Shown here: positions 25,831 through 33,842 of the stretch, one piece after another
How positions within the stretch are numbered: position 1 is the first letter of the stretch
Layout: every line of letters begins with the position of its first letter
NCBI RefSeq assembly: GCF_025961205.1
Contig: NZ_JAOQNH010000003.1
Coordinates: 1-64,000 of the forward strand
Direction of reading: 5' to 3'
Length of the DNA: 64,000 nucleotides
Origin: Azospirillum fermentarium
GTDB lineage: Bacteria; Pseudomonadota; Alphaproteobacteria; Azospirillales; Azospirillaceae
Program-made: the position numbers and the translations under genes
The notes under the pieces: model-generated
Database searches by the model: none
The model's input: the letters and a program-made list of their open reading frames with translations, nothing else
What the model was told of the DNA's origin: nothing

Positions 25831-27053
25831 CAGGGTCATCGCATTTGCCCAAGGATGGATCTTGCGAAGTCGTCGGACCATCCTGAGCGTTTTCGCTTAC
25901 GGCGGACGGAGACGTCAGGTCGGGCGCGGTTGAGGACGTTGAGGGCGAGCTTGCGCAGGGTAGCGAGGTTTTCCGGGCCGTGATCCTTTCGGTTTCTGGC
26001 GCGGTCCTCGTCGAAGGTAACGTCGAGAACCCAATGGAGGCCGTTCTCCACCGACCAGTGTGCCCGAGCGGCGTTGAGGTACTCTTCGGCGCCAAGCGGT
26101 CGCGAGGCGAGGTGATAGTGGCGGGTGACGGTGGTTTTGCCATTGCGTTCGATGGCGGCCTCGATCATGCCCAGGCAGGCCATGTCGGGGAGCAGAACCG
26201 GCTCCGAGCAAGCCGACTTGGGACCGCGCAGCCAACTCAGGTCGTGGCTGACCCAAGCCCGGCGGGTCTCGATACGGCCGTGATCAGCATCGGTGGTTTC
26301 GTACGTATTCAATTCGGCCAGCGTCAGCGGATCGGCGAAATAGTCCACCACCATGCCATGCAGGGCGGGGTGGTTGGCCTTGAGCCGCAGAAGGTAGTCG
26401 CCCCCTTGGTCGCGAATGATGCGCGCGGTGTCCATTTGGCAATGGATGGCGTCGGCGGTCACCAGCCATCCCGTCAGGTCCATGCATCCCAGCAAGGCCC
26501 GCGCCGCCACGATCTCGCTGTCGCCCTCGGCCACCCGGAAGCTCTGCTGGCCCACCACCACGCGCGTGGCCGAGGCGAACGCCGTGACCACCGCCAGCGG
26601 GTTGGCGCGCGCCGCGTCGTCGAAGGAGCGGCGTAGCGTCTTGCCGTCGATGGCGAGCACGCCCGCGCCTGCCGCCCCCAGTTCGTCCAGAAACCGCCCG
26701 AAGCACGCCGCAAAGGCGGCCGGATCGAGAAGCCGGAAGATCCGCGAGAATGTATCGTGGCTCGGAATCCCGTTCTCCAGCCGCAAGAAGTCCCGGAACA
26801 AAGCCTCCCGATCCACCGCAAAATCGGCATAGTCCGAACAGCTCTCAGCCCCGCAGATCGACGCCGTCAGCGCGATCGCGAGAACCTCAAGGAGGTCGTG
26901 CCGCTTGGCGTTCCCAGTGCGAGGGTCTGGTAATGCGGCAAACACTTTGGCGTACCACGACATCGGGGGCTCCTCCTCTGACAGTCAGAGCTTCCCTACA
27001 GAATCCTTTTCAGAGCGCCGCGCTACCGTCTTTTCTCAAATGCGATTCCCCTG
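25831..27053 (-). mobile_element. Complete ISAs1-family insertion sequence
   Basis: A 1,223-bp element. The left end CAGGGTCATCGCATTTG and the complement of the right end CAGGGGAATCGCATTTG match at 15 of 17 positions. It is flanked by identical 10-bp target duplications GCCACGCCCC at 25821-25830 and 27054-27063. The single transposase gene fills it, and its stop codon lies inside the left terminal repeat. It landed between the radical SAM gene and the end of the P-type ATPase gene and breaks no gene that I can see. Intact ends, exact duplication and intact frame suggest a recent, possibly active insertion. Confidence 0.93.
25836..26963 (-). CDS. ISAs1-family transposase
   Basis: DDE transposase of 375 residues, full length for the family. 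The N-terminal domain starts FAALPDPRTGNAKRHDLLEVLAIAL. The first Asp is in VLAIDGKTLRRS, the second in WLVTADAIHCQ, and the Glu is in ARAHWSVENGLHWVLDVTF. The motif RNRKDHGPENLATLRKLALNVL is characteristic. The frame is intact and there is no frameshift or internal stop. It serves only to move its own element. Confidence 0.95.
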   Translation of the reverse strand: MSWYAKVFAALPDPRTGNAKRHDLLEVLAIALTASICGAESCSDYADFAVDREALFRDFLRLENGIPSHDTFSRIFRLLDPAAFAACFGRFLDELGAAGAGVLAIDGKTLRRSFDDAARANPLAVVTAFASATRVVVGQQSFRVAEGDSEIVAARALLGCMDLTGWLVTADAIHCQMDTARIIRDQGGDYLLRLKANHPALHGMVVDYFADPLTLAELNTYETTDADHGRIETRRAWVSHDLSWLRGPKSACSEPVLLPDMACLGMIEAAIERNGKTTVTRHYHLASRPLGAEEYLNAARAHWSVENGLHWVLDVTFDEDRARNRKDHGPENLATLRKLALNVLNRARPDVSVRRKRKRSGWSDDFARSILGQMR

Positions 27054-27186
27054 GCCACGCCCCCGGTTCCGGCCACCCGGCCCTGGCAAACGGGCTGGAT
27101 CTGCGCCGTGGGGCTGGAGGATGTGGAACCGGCGGCGTGGACCGGCCAGGGGCGGGGGAGGGGGACATCCTCGTGGGCGGCCTCTT

Positions 27187-29436
27187 TCAACGGTCTGCGC
27201 GCAGCAACCGCAAGGCATTCATGGTGACGATGACCGTTGCCCCGGTGTCGGCCAGGATGGCGGGCCACAGGCCGGTGACGCCGGCGATGGTGGTGACCAG
27301 GAACACCGCCTTCAGCCCCAGCGCCATGGCGATGTTCTGGCGGATGTTGGCCATGGTCCGGCGCGACAGGGCGACCATGGCGGCCACGTCGCCGACCCGC
27401 CCGTGCAGCACCGCGGCGTCGGCGGTTTCCAGCGCCACGTCGGTGCCGCCGCCCATGGCGATGCCCACGTCGGCGGCGGCCAGGGCCGGGGCGTCGTTGA
27501 TGCCGTCGCCGATCTTCGCCACGGTCAGGCCGTCCCGCTTCAACTCGCCGACGATGCGCTGCTTGTCGGCGGGCAGCAGCCCGGCCCGCACGCCGATGCC
27601 CAACTGCGTGCCGATGGCCGATGCGGTGCGTTCGTTGTCGCCGGTCAGCATGATGGTCTTGACCCCGGCCGCTTCCAGCGCCCGCAGCCCGGCCAGGGCG
27701 TCGGCGCGCGGCTCGTCGCGCAGGGCGATGCAGCCGGCCGCCACGCCGTCGGCGACAAGGACCGAGACGGTCTTGCCCGCGTCGTGCAGGGCGGCGATGC
27801 GGGTGGTCTGCTCCGGCGTCAGGGCGGCGCGCTCGGCGGCGGCGGCGCCGGAGCCGAGGAACAGCGCGGTGCCGCCGACGGTGCCGGTCACCCCCTTGCC
27901 CCCCACGGCGGCGGCATCCAGGACCGGCGGCACGGCCCGCCCGGTTTCGGCGGCGCGGCTCAGGATCGCCTTGGCCAGCGGGTGGCTCGATCCCGTCTCC
28001 AGCGCGGCGGCCAGGGCCAGCACCTCTTCGGCGGGGCGGGCGAAGGCCACCACGTCGGTCACCTGCGGCGTGCCGCGGGTCAGGGTGCCGGTCTTGTCGA
28101 AGGCGGCGGCGGTGATGGCGCCGATGCGTTCCAGCACCGCCCCCCCCTTCATCAGCAGCCCCCGCCGCGCGCCCGCCGACAGGCCGGCGGCGATGGCCGC
28201 GGGGGTGGAGATCACCAGGGCGCAGGGGCAGCCGATCAGCAGGATCGCCAATCCCTTGTAAACCCAGTCCCCCCAATCCCCGCCCAGCAGCAGCGGCGGA
28301 ACCACGGCGGTCAGGGTGGCGATGACGACCACGGCGGGGGTGTAATAGCGCGAGAAGCGGTCGATCAGCCGTTCGGTGGGGGCCTTGCTTTCCTGTGCCT
28401 CCTCCACCAGCCGGACGATGCGGGCGATGGTGTTGTCGGACGCCGCCGCGGTCACGTGGATGCGCAGGGCTGCTTCCCCGTTCACCGTGCCGGCGAAGAC
28501 GGGGGCGCCCGGCCCCTTGCGTACGGGTGTGCTCTCGCCGGTGACGGGGGCCTCGTCGATGGCGCCGTCGCCGGTGAGGATGGTGCCGTCGGCGGGGATG
28601 CGGTCGCCGGGCCGCACCAGGATCACCGCCCCGACGGCCAGCCGGTCCGCCGGGATCTCCTCGGTTTTGCCGTCCCGTTCCACCAGCGCGGTCTTGGGCA
28701 CCAGGGCGGCCAGCGACTGGATGCCGGCGCGCGCCTTGCCGGCGGCCACCCCCTCCAGCAGTTCGCCGATGAGAAAGAGGAAGACCACGGCGGCGGCCTC
28801 CTCGGTGGCGCCGATGACCACCGCACCGGTGGCGGCGATGGTCATCAGCATCTCGATGGAAAAGGGCGTGCCCGCCCGTGCCGCGGCAAAGGCGCGGCGG
28901 GCGATGGGCACCAGCCCCACCAGCAGGGCGGCGGCGAACAGCCACAACTCCGCCGCCGGCACCAGCTTTCCCGCACCATAGGCCACGGCCACCGCCGCCC
29001 CGCTGGCGATGGTCAGCCGCCCCTTGCCCGACCGCCACCACGGCCCCGTCGAGGGACCATGGTCATGGGCGTGTGCGTGGTCATGGCCGTGCCCGTGCCC
29101 GTGCCCATGATCGTGTCCATGATCGTGATCGTGGGTATGCCCGTGCTCATCCCCGTGTCCGCAGCCGCACGCGGCCCCACAGGATTCGGCGCTGGGCGCG
29201 GGCACCGCGGAGGGAAGCGGGGCGATGCGGTAGCCCAGCCCCGTCACCGTACGGGTGATGGCCTCGTCCGGTATGCCCTCGGGGGCGTGGTGGACGGTCA
29301 TGGTGCCGGCGGTGACGGAAACCGACACCTCCTCCACCCCGGCCACACGCCGGACGGCGGTGTTGATTTTGGCCGCGCAGGACGCGCAGTCCATGCCCTC
29401 GATCCGGTAGCGTGTCTGTTGCGATGGGTCCGTCAT
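27187..29436 (-). CDS. zntA: Zn/Cd/Pb-exporting P1B-type ATPase
   Basis: Inner-membrane metal pump of 749 residues. An HMA metal-binding domain (residues 8-72) carries GMDCASC at 14-20. A His-rich linker (about 94-127, nearly alternating His with Gly/Asp/Ala), plus Cys 86, 90 and 92, probably loads metal. The membrane CPC motif is at residues 403-405, the phosphorylation site DKTGTLT begins at Asp447, and the hinge GDGINDAPAL is near the C-terminus. CPC with a single HMA and a His-rich stretch fits Zn2+/Cd2+/Pb2+ export rather than Cu+. The divergent MerR gene and the palindrome at 29477 indicate metal-induced expression. The next element downstream is the ISAs1 copy. Confidence 0.93.
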   Translation of the reverse strand: MTDPSQQTRYRIEGMDCASCAAKINTAVRRVAGVEEVSVSVTAGTMTVHHAPEGIPDEAITRTVTGLGYRIAPLPSAVPAPSAESCGAACGCGHGDEHGHTHDHDHGHDHGHGHGHGHDHAHAHDHGPSTGPWWRSGKGRLTIASGAAVAVAYGAGKLVPAAELWLFAAALLVGLVPIARRAFAAARAGTPFSIEMLMTIAATGAVVIGATEEAAAVVFLFLIGELLEGVAAGKARAGIQSLAALVPKTALVERDGKTEEIPADRLAVGAVILVRPGDRIPADGTILTGDGAIDEAPVTGESTPVRKGPGAPVFAGTVNGEAALRIHVTAAASDNTIARIVRLVEEAQESKAPTERLIDRFSRYYTPAVVVIATLTAVVPPLLLGGDWGDWVYKGLAILLIGCPCALVISTPAAIAAGLSAGARRGLLMKGGAVLERIGAITAAAFDKTGTLTRGTPQVTDVVAFARPAEEVLALAAALETGSSHPLAKAILSRAAETGRAVPPVLDAAAVGGKGVTGTVGGTALFLGSGAAAAERAALTPEQTTRIAALHDAGKTVSVLVADGVAAGCIALRDEPRADALAGLRALEAAGVKTIMLTGDNERTASAIGTQLGIGVRAGLLPADKQRIVGELKRDGLTVAKIGDGINDAPALAAADVGIAMGGGTDVALETADAAVLHGRVGDVAAMVALSRRTMANIRQNIAMALGLKAVFLVTTIAGVTGLWPAILADTGATVIVTMNALRLLRADR

Positions 29437-29476
29437 GACCGTTCCCCGTCGGAGTGTTCACCGGACTCCTGGCTAC

Positions 29477-29497
29477 ATCCTCCAGCCACTGGAGGAT
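29477..29497 (-). promoter_or_regulatory. MerR-type operator of the ATPase gene
   Basis: A perfect 9-bp inverted repeat ATCCTCCAG-CCA-CTGGAGGAT lies 41 bases before the ATPase start. On the minus strand TTGATC (29495-29500) overlaps its edge as a -35 element, so the dyad sits in the promoter spacer, as expected for ZntR-like activators that untwist an over-long spacer. Confidence 0.75.
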
Positions 29498-29607
29498 CAA
29501 GAGGAAAAATCCGTCCCCCCGGCCGATCGGGCCGCTCCTTGTCCGCGGGGCGGGGCGGGCCTACAGTCTCCTGTGACGGGGGCATGGCGAAGGCAGGAGG
29601 AGGGGCG

Positions 29608-30033
29608 GTGACCAAGCTGTTGTCCATCGGGGAACTGGCCGCGCAGACGCAGGTGAAGGTTCCCACCATCCGCTACTACGAGAGCATCGGCCTGCTGCCC
29701 GAAGCGCCGCGCACGGGGAGCAACCGGCGCCTGTACGACGCCGCCATGGTCCGCCGGCTGCGCTTCATCCGCCACGCCCGCGAGCTTGGGTTCGAGATCG
29801 ACGCGATCCGCCAGCTTCTGATGCTGGCCGGCGACCCCGCCCGCCCCTGCGGGGAAGCGGACGAACTGGCCCGCGCCCACCTGGCCGACATCGATTCCAA
29901 GATCGAGCGGCTGCAGGCGCTGCGCGCCGAGGTGCACGGCATGCTGGACCACTGCGCCCAGGGGCAGGTGCGCACCTGCCGCGTGATCGAGGTGCTGGCC
30001 GACCACGCCCTGTGCCAGCACGAGGCGCACTGA
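29608..30033 (+). CDS. MerR-family metal-responsive regulator
   Basis: Regulator of 141 residues. The winged helix-turn-helix is LLSIGELAAQTQVKVPTIRYYESIGLLPEAPRTGSNRRLYD, followed by the dimerisation helix. Candidate metal ligands are the Cys in PARPCGEADELARAHL and two Cys in DHCAQGQVRTCRVIEVL, the ZntR/CadR pattern; a His and Cys near the end (LCQHEAH) may add to it. The GTG at 29608 was chosen because AGGAGGAGG stands just upstream; an ATG at 29584 is in frame but poorly placed. It is divergent from the ATPase gene and most likely activates it when Zn, Cd or Pb is in excess. Confidence 0.88.
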   Translation: MTKLLSIGELAAQTQVKVPTIRYYESIGLLPEAPRTGSNRRLYDAAMVRRLRFIRHARELGFEIDAIRQLLMLAGDPARPCGEADELARAHLADIDSKIERLQALRAEVHGMLDHCAQGQVRTCRVIEVLADHALCQHEAH

Positions 30034-30260
30034 CGCCCCACCCCTGAGGTGTTTTCGTATGCAGGGTGACGGCAGGGAGAGAATCTCCGCCGCTCGGTTT
30101 CGTCTGCATTCATTTCTTGCCCGTGCGGCAGCAGGCGCTCTAAAATTTTGGAAAACCTATTCATTTCCAAAAAATTATCTCGGGCAGCGTGTCCCAAGTC
30201 TTCTGGCGTACGGGCCGATATCTCGTTTTATACAGGCGGGATATATGCCGGGGCGGGGCT
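30034..30260. other. AT-richer gap without a supported gene
   Basis: This 227-bp stretch between the MerR gene and the small membrane-protein gene is richer in A/T than its surroundings, especially 30130-30185. It ends with GGCGGGATATATGCCGG (about 30236-30252), a motif that recurs near 30702 and 31496. No terminator, RNA or reading frame could be supported. Confidence 0.5.
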
Positions 30261-30401
30261 TTACGGAATGCGCGGCCCCGCGCCCCCGTTCCGTTTCGGC
30301 GGACGCCGGTTCCGCCCGGCCCGGCGCCGCAGGAAGAGTTCCAGCAGATAGCCGTAGAACAGCAGCAGCACGAGGCCGCCGAGAATGTAATCGACGATCA
30401 C
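30261..30401 (-). CDS. Single-span membrane microprotein, KdpF-like
   Basis: A 46-residue peptide with one membrane helix (DYILGGLVLLLFYGYLLELFL) and a basic cytoplasmic tail RRRAGRNRRPPKRN. The DYILGG...YLL pattern recalls KdpF, the small subunit of the potassium-pump complex, but no kdp genes are in the window. The GTG at 30401 is supported by GGAGGG a few bases upstream. It may instead be an independent small membrane protein. Confidence that it is translated is moderate. Confidence 0.45.
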   Translation of the reverse strand: MIVDYILGGLVLLLFYGYLLELFLRRRAGRNRRPPKRNGGAGPRIP

Positions 30402-30452
30402 GGTCTTCCCTCCGGCCTTTGGGCGCTGGGCAAAGCCCCGGCGCCGCACCGT

Positions 30453-30605
30453 TCATGCCCCCAGGAAACGGGCCAGCCACTCCATCATCAGGACGAACGC
30501 CAGGCTGGCGGCGATCATCGCCAGGATCTCCACGATCATCCGGCCCCCCGACGGAGGCGGCTCGTCATCGGGCAAGAAAGCCATGGGGGGCCGTTTCTTC
30601 CGCAT
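30453..30605 (-). CDS. Single-span membrane microprotein
   Basis: A 50-residue peptide. The N-terminal half is polar (MRKKRPPMAFLPDDEPPPSGG) and the C-terminal half is a membrane helix, MIVEILAMIAASLAFVLMMEW. GAGGATT precedes the ATG at 30605. It lies 51 bp upstream of the next microprotein gene on the same strand, so the two may be transcribed together. I recognise no family. Confidence 0.5.
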   Translation of the reverse strand: MRKKRPPMAFLPDDEPPPSGGRMIVEILAMIAASLAFVLMMEWLARFLGA

Positions 30606-30744
30606 GGAATCCTCGTGAGAAAGGAGTCTCGTCCAGACGCCCCCAGAAAACACCCGCTCCGCATATAAAAGCGATTGGGCGCGTCCGGTGCCGGAAATAT
30701 AGGCGGGGTATATGGCGGCGTGCCGCCATCAGACCGGTGGGCGG

Positions 30745-31302
30745 TCAATCGGGGGCTTTCTGTTCCGCCATGAGCAGCGGCACAGCCGTTTCCCCATCCG
30801 GGCGGGCTGGCGGAGCCTTCTTCGCCCGTGTCCGCGTGGCCGGGGCGACGGACACCGGGGGCAGCACGTCCAGCCTGACCATCACGATCCCCGCATCCGT
30901 GATGCCGAGGTCGTGGGCCGCCCGCCAGGAAAGGTCGATTATACGGCCGGGGACATGGGGGCCACGGTCGTTCACGGTGACAAGGACGCTGCGCCCGGAG
31001 GCTGGATCGGACACCTGCAATCGGGTGCCCATCGGCAACGCCGGGTGAGCGGCTGTCCGCTCCCGCATATCAAAGCGCGCGCCGCTGGCCGTGCGGCGTC
31101 CCTGATGATGCGGCCCGTACCAGGACGCGAGACCTGACAGCGCCACCGTCCGCGGGGCGGTGCCGCCGGGCGGCTGTCGATGGACGGTGGTGGGCGTGGC
31201 TGCCGTCCCGGCGACAGCGATCGGGGTGCCATCGGGGGCAGGGGAAACGGTGCAGCCGGCCAAAAAGGCACACGCCACCGAAGCGGAGAAGGTGCGGAGC
31301 AT
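30745..31302 (-). CDS. rlpA: RlpA-family lipoprotein
   Basis: Exported protein of 185 residues. A lipoprotein signal peptide ends in the lipobox LAGC (Cys 17 or so). The double-psi beta-barrel of RlpA is at about residues 55-140: LSGLASWYGPHHQGRRTASGARFDM, GTRLQVSDPASGRSVLVTVNDRGP and RIIDLSWRAAHDLGI. The Asp of NDRGP and the WYG region match catalytic members. RlpA enzymes are lytic transglycosylases that cleave naked glycan strands at the septum. There is no SPOR domain, so septal targeting is uncertain. The start at 31302 begins the signal peptide; the longer frame to 31362 does not. Confidence 0.85.
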   Translation of the reverse strand: MLRTFSASVACAFLAGCTVSPAPDGTPIAVAGTAATPTTVHRQPPGGTAPRTVALSGLASWYGPHHQGRRTASGARFDMRERTAAHPALPMGTRLQVSDPASGRSVLVTVNDRGPHVPGRIIDLSWRAAHDLGITDAGIVMVRLDVLPPVSVAPATRTRAKKAPPARPDGETAVPLLMAEQKAPD

Positions 31303-31306
31303 GGAC

Positions 31307-31381
31307 TTACACCCAGCTCTGCCAGGAAATGGCCGCGGCGAAGAGGCCGGCGGCCGGCACAAGCATCAGAAGATCGGACAT
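31307..31381 (-). CDS. Possible 24-residue membrane peptide upstream of rlpA
   Basis: An ATG at 31381 opens a 24-codon frame encoding a hydrophobic peptide (MSDLLMLVPAAGLFAAAISW and four more residues) that ends five bases before the rlpA start. GGAG lies eight bases upstream. It could be a real microprotein or a leader coupling translation into rlpA. Evidence is limited to hydrophobicity, start signal and position. Confidence 0.35.
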   Translation of the reverse strand: MSDLLMLVPAAGLFAAAISWQSWV

Positions 31382-31582
31382 CCGTCGTCTCCACGATCAA
31401 GGTATCGTCCGTTCCAGGGGGAGCGGGCGGCATGGGGGGATCATGGAGCGGCGGGGGATATAAATGCGATGCGGCCCCGGCGTGGGCGGCGTATAGGCGC
31501 CGTATATGGCGGGTGGGGGTGATGTGTTGACAAGACCCCGTGATGGAGGAATCCTTGATGAAACCAGGGGGAATCCGGTGCC

Positions 31583-31834
31583 ATGGATGACGAGCTGAAG
31601 GCTGTCCTTGCCAGGCTGGTGGAGCGGATCGAGACGGAAAGCGCCGTTCAGGCCGCGTTCCGTGATGAGCAGGCCGCGTTCCGTGCCGAGGTCACCGCCG
31701 AGTTCAAGGCGATCCATGCGGAGTTCCGGCACCTTGGCGAGCGTGTCGCCCGTGTGGAGGGGCGGCTTGAGGAGCAGTCGAAAGTCCTCCAGGTCGCCCT
31801 GGCCGGGCGGCTGCCGCGCAAGCCCGCCGCCTGA
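31583..31834 (+). CDS. Small coiled-coil protein of unknown function
   Basis: An 83-residue hydrophilic protein, almost entirely helical with heptad-like spacing (residues 1-75). It has a near-duplication AAFRDEQAAFRAEV and later EFKAIHAEFRHLGERVARVEGRLEEQ. No enzyme motif is present. The ATG at 31583 follows GGGGGAA. It is a lone gene convergent with the amidohydrolase gene. The upstream region 31440-31582 contains one of the TATATG-type motifs. Confidence 0.6.
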   Translation: MDDELKAVLARLVERIETESAVQAAFRDEQAAFRAEVTAEFKAIHAEFRHLGERVARVEGRLEEQSKVLQVALAGRLPRKPAA

Positions 31835-31843
31835 CCATTCCCC

Positions 31844-33079
31844 TTACGCCGCCGCCGGGCGGAACCCCTCGATGAACCGCAGCAGGGTGCGGGCGCCGGC
31901 CTCGGCGTCGGCGGCGGTGATGGATTCGGCGGGGTTGTGGCTGATGCCGCCGCGGCAGCGCACGAACAGCATCCCCACCGGGCACAGGGCGGCCATGGCC
32001 ATGGCGTCGTGGCCGGCCCCGCTGGGCAGGCGCTGGGCGGTGAATCCCTCGGCCACCGCGGCCCCGGCCATCTGTGCGATGAGGGCGGGGGAACAGGCCA
32101 CCGCCGGGGCGGCGTGGGTACGGGTGACGGCCAGCGTCACCCCGCGGCGGGCGGCGATGGCGTCGAACCGGGCCCGCGTGGCGGCCAGGGCGGCGTCGCG
32201 GTCGCCGTCCCGTTCCGAACGCAGGTCCACGGTGAACACCGTCTGGCCGGGAATGACGTTGACGGCCCCCGGTGCGGCGGCGATGCGGCCCACGGTGCCC
32301 ACCACCGGCGGGCGGGCGGCGCACTCCTCCTCCACCGCCAGCACCATCTCCGCCGCCGCGGCCAGCGCGTCGCGGCGCAGGCCCATGGGCACGGTGCCGG
32401 CGTGGCCGGCGGTGCCCCCCACCGTCACCGACAGCCGCACCGCCCCGGCGATGGCGGTCACCACCCCGACCGGCTGATCCAGGGATTCCAGCACCGGCCC
32501 CTGTTCGATGTGCAACTCGGCATAGGCGAGGATCTCGCCGGGCCGGCGGGCGGCGTCGCCGATGCGCGCCGGGTCCAGCCCCCAATCGGTCAGCGCCCGG
32601 GCCAGCGTCACCCCGGCGGCGTCCACCGCCGCCAGGGCCGCGGGATCGAGCATGCCGGCCACCGCCTTGGACCCGATCAGGGTGCTCTGGAACCGCGTGC
32701 CCTCCTCGTCGCCGAAGCCGATCACCTCCACGGCACAGGGCAGGCGGCGGCCCCGGCGGTGCAGATCGCCCACGCAGGCGATGGCGGTCAGCACCCCCAG
32801 CATGCCGTCGTACCGCCCGGCGTCCCGCACGGTGTCCAGATGCGACCCCAGCAGCAGCGCCGGGGCGCCGGGGGCGTCCCCCTCGTACCGTCCGATGATG
32901 TTGCCCACGGCGTCGGTGCGCACGGCCATGCCGGCCTCCGCCATCCAATGCCCCACCAGCGCGTTGGCACGGCGGTGTTCGTCGGTCAGGTACAGCCGGG
33001 TCAGGCCGGGGCCGGCGGTGATGGCGGCCAGCGCGTCGGCCCGCTCCAGCAGGGTGGCGCCGTCCAGGGGGGTGCTCAT
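31844..33079 (-). CDS. M20-family amidohydrolase (allantoate amidohydrolase / N-carbamoyl amino acid hydrolase)
   Basis: Zinc-dependent enzyme of 411 residues that removes a carbamoyl group from ureido acids. Metal-ligand regions are LLLGSHLDTVRDAGRYDGMLGV (His, Asp), GDEEGTRF (Glu), AYAELHIEQGPVLE (His) and RGGISHNPAE (His). The opening LTRLYLTDEHRRAN resembles allantoate amidohydrolases, so allantoate is the favoured substrate and an N-carbamoyl amino acid the alternative. It is the last gene of a run with an ABC importer (33096-35977), which suggests that the importer brings in its substrate. Confidence 0.85.
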   Translation of the reverse strand: MSTPLDGATLLERADALAAITAGPGLTRLYLTDEHRRANALVGHWMAEAGMAVRTDAVGNIIGRYEGDAPGAPALLLGSHLDTVRDAGRYDGMLGVLTAIACVGDLHRRGRRLPCAVEVIGFGDEEGTRFQSTLIGSKAVAGMLDPAALAAVDAAGVTLARALTDWGLDPARIGDAARRPGEILAYAELHIEQGPVLESLDQPVGVVTAIAGAVRLSVTVGGTAGHAGTVPMGLRRDALAAAAEMVLAVEEECAARPPVVGTVGRIAAAPGAVNVIPGQTVFTVDLRSERDGDRDAALAATRARFDAIAARRGVTLAVTRTHAAPAVACSPALIAQMAGAAVAEGFTAQRLPSGAGHDAMAMAALCPVGMLFVRCRGGISHNPAESITAADAEAGARTLLRFIEGFRPAAA

Positions 33080-33095
33080 CTCACGCCTCCTCCGT

Positions 33096-33842
33096 TCACG
33101 CCTGCCCGATCATGCCGATGAACTGGGCCAGTTCGGGGGTCTGGGGGCGGGTGAACACCGTTTCCGGCGCCCCGTGTTCGGCGATGCGCCCGCCGTGCAT
33201 GAACACCAGCGTGTCGCACACCTCACGCGCAAAGCGCATCTCGTGGGTGACCAGGATCAGGGTCATGCCGTCCTCGGCCAGTGTGCGTACCACCGCCAGC
33301 ACCTCGCTCACCAGTTCGGGGTCGAGGGCCGAGGTGATCTCGTCGCACAGCAGCACCTTGGGCCGCATGGCCAGCGACCGCGCGATGGCGACCCGCTGCT
33401 GCTGCCCGCCCGACAATTGGTCGGGGTAGGAGTCGAACTTGTCGGCCAGACCGACGCGGGCCAGGGCGTCGCGGGCGATCTCCTCCACCTCTTTCTTCGA
33501 CTGTTTCTTGACCACGGTGGGGGCCAGCATGACGTTGCGCCCGGCGGTCAGGTGGGGGAACAGGTTGAACTGCTGGAACACCATGCCGACCTGAAGCCGG
33601 AGTGCCCGCAGGTCCGTCTGCCCGGCGTCCACCGCCGCCCCGCCCACCTCGATGGAACCGCCGTCGATGCGTTCCAGCCCGTTGATGGTGCGCAGCAACG
33701 TGCTTTTGCCGGAACCGCTGCGCCCGATCATCGCCACCACCTCCCCCTCGGCCACGCGCAGGTCGATGCCCTTCAGCACCTCCAGCGGGCCATAGGATTT
33801 GCGGATGCCGTGCAGCTTGACCAGCGGATTAGCGTGCGACAT
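33096..33842 (-). CDS. Polar amino-acid-type ABC transporter, ATP-binding protein
   Basis: ATPase of 248 residues, similar to GlnQ/HisP. Walker A is GRSGSGKSTLLR (about residues 38-49), the signature is LSGGQQQRVAIARSLAM, and Walker B is VLLCDEITSALDPELV. The Ala in place of Pro after DE.TS is normal for this subfamily. It overlaps the permease gene at 33829 by 14 bases and drives the importer encoded by the two permease genes and the binding-protein gene upstream. Confidence 0.93.
   Translation of the reverse strand: MSHANPLVKLHGIRKSYGPLEVLKGIDLRVAEGEVVAMIGRSGSGKSTLLRTINGLERIDGGSIEVGGAAVDAGQTDLRALRLQVGMVFQQFNLFPHLTAGRNVMLAPTVVKKQSKKEVEEIARDALARVGLADKFDSYPDQLSGGQQQRVAIARSLAMRPKVLLCDEITSALDPELVSEVLAVVRTLAEDGMTLILVTHEMRFAREVCDTLVFMHGGRIAEHGAPETVFTRPQTPELAQFIGMIGQA

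Noticed and set aside
25752..27186. Idea that the insertion sequence disrupted a gene
   Set aside because: Rebuilding the empty site from the 10-bp duplication gives no continuous frame between the radical SAM gene and the ATPase gene.
27187..29436. Copper-exporting ATPase (CopA)
   Set aside because: The His-rich linker, CPC motif and ZntR/CadR-like partner regulator fit Zn/Cd/Pb better; copper cannot be excluded by sequence alone.
26905..30033. A very long plus-strand open frame of over 1,000 codons across the metal-pump gene
   Set aside because: It is antisense to a clear P-type ATPase, has a low-complexity composition and only its last 141 codons (the MerR gene) resemble a real protein. 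Long shadow frames are normal in DNA of this GC content.
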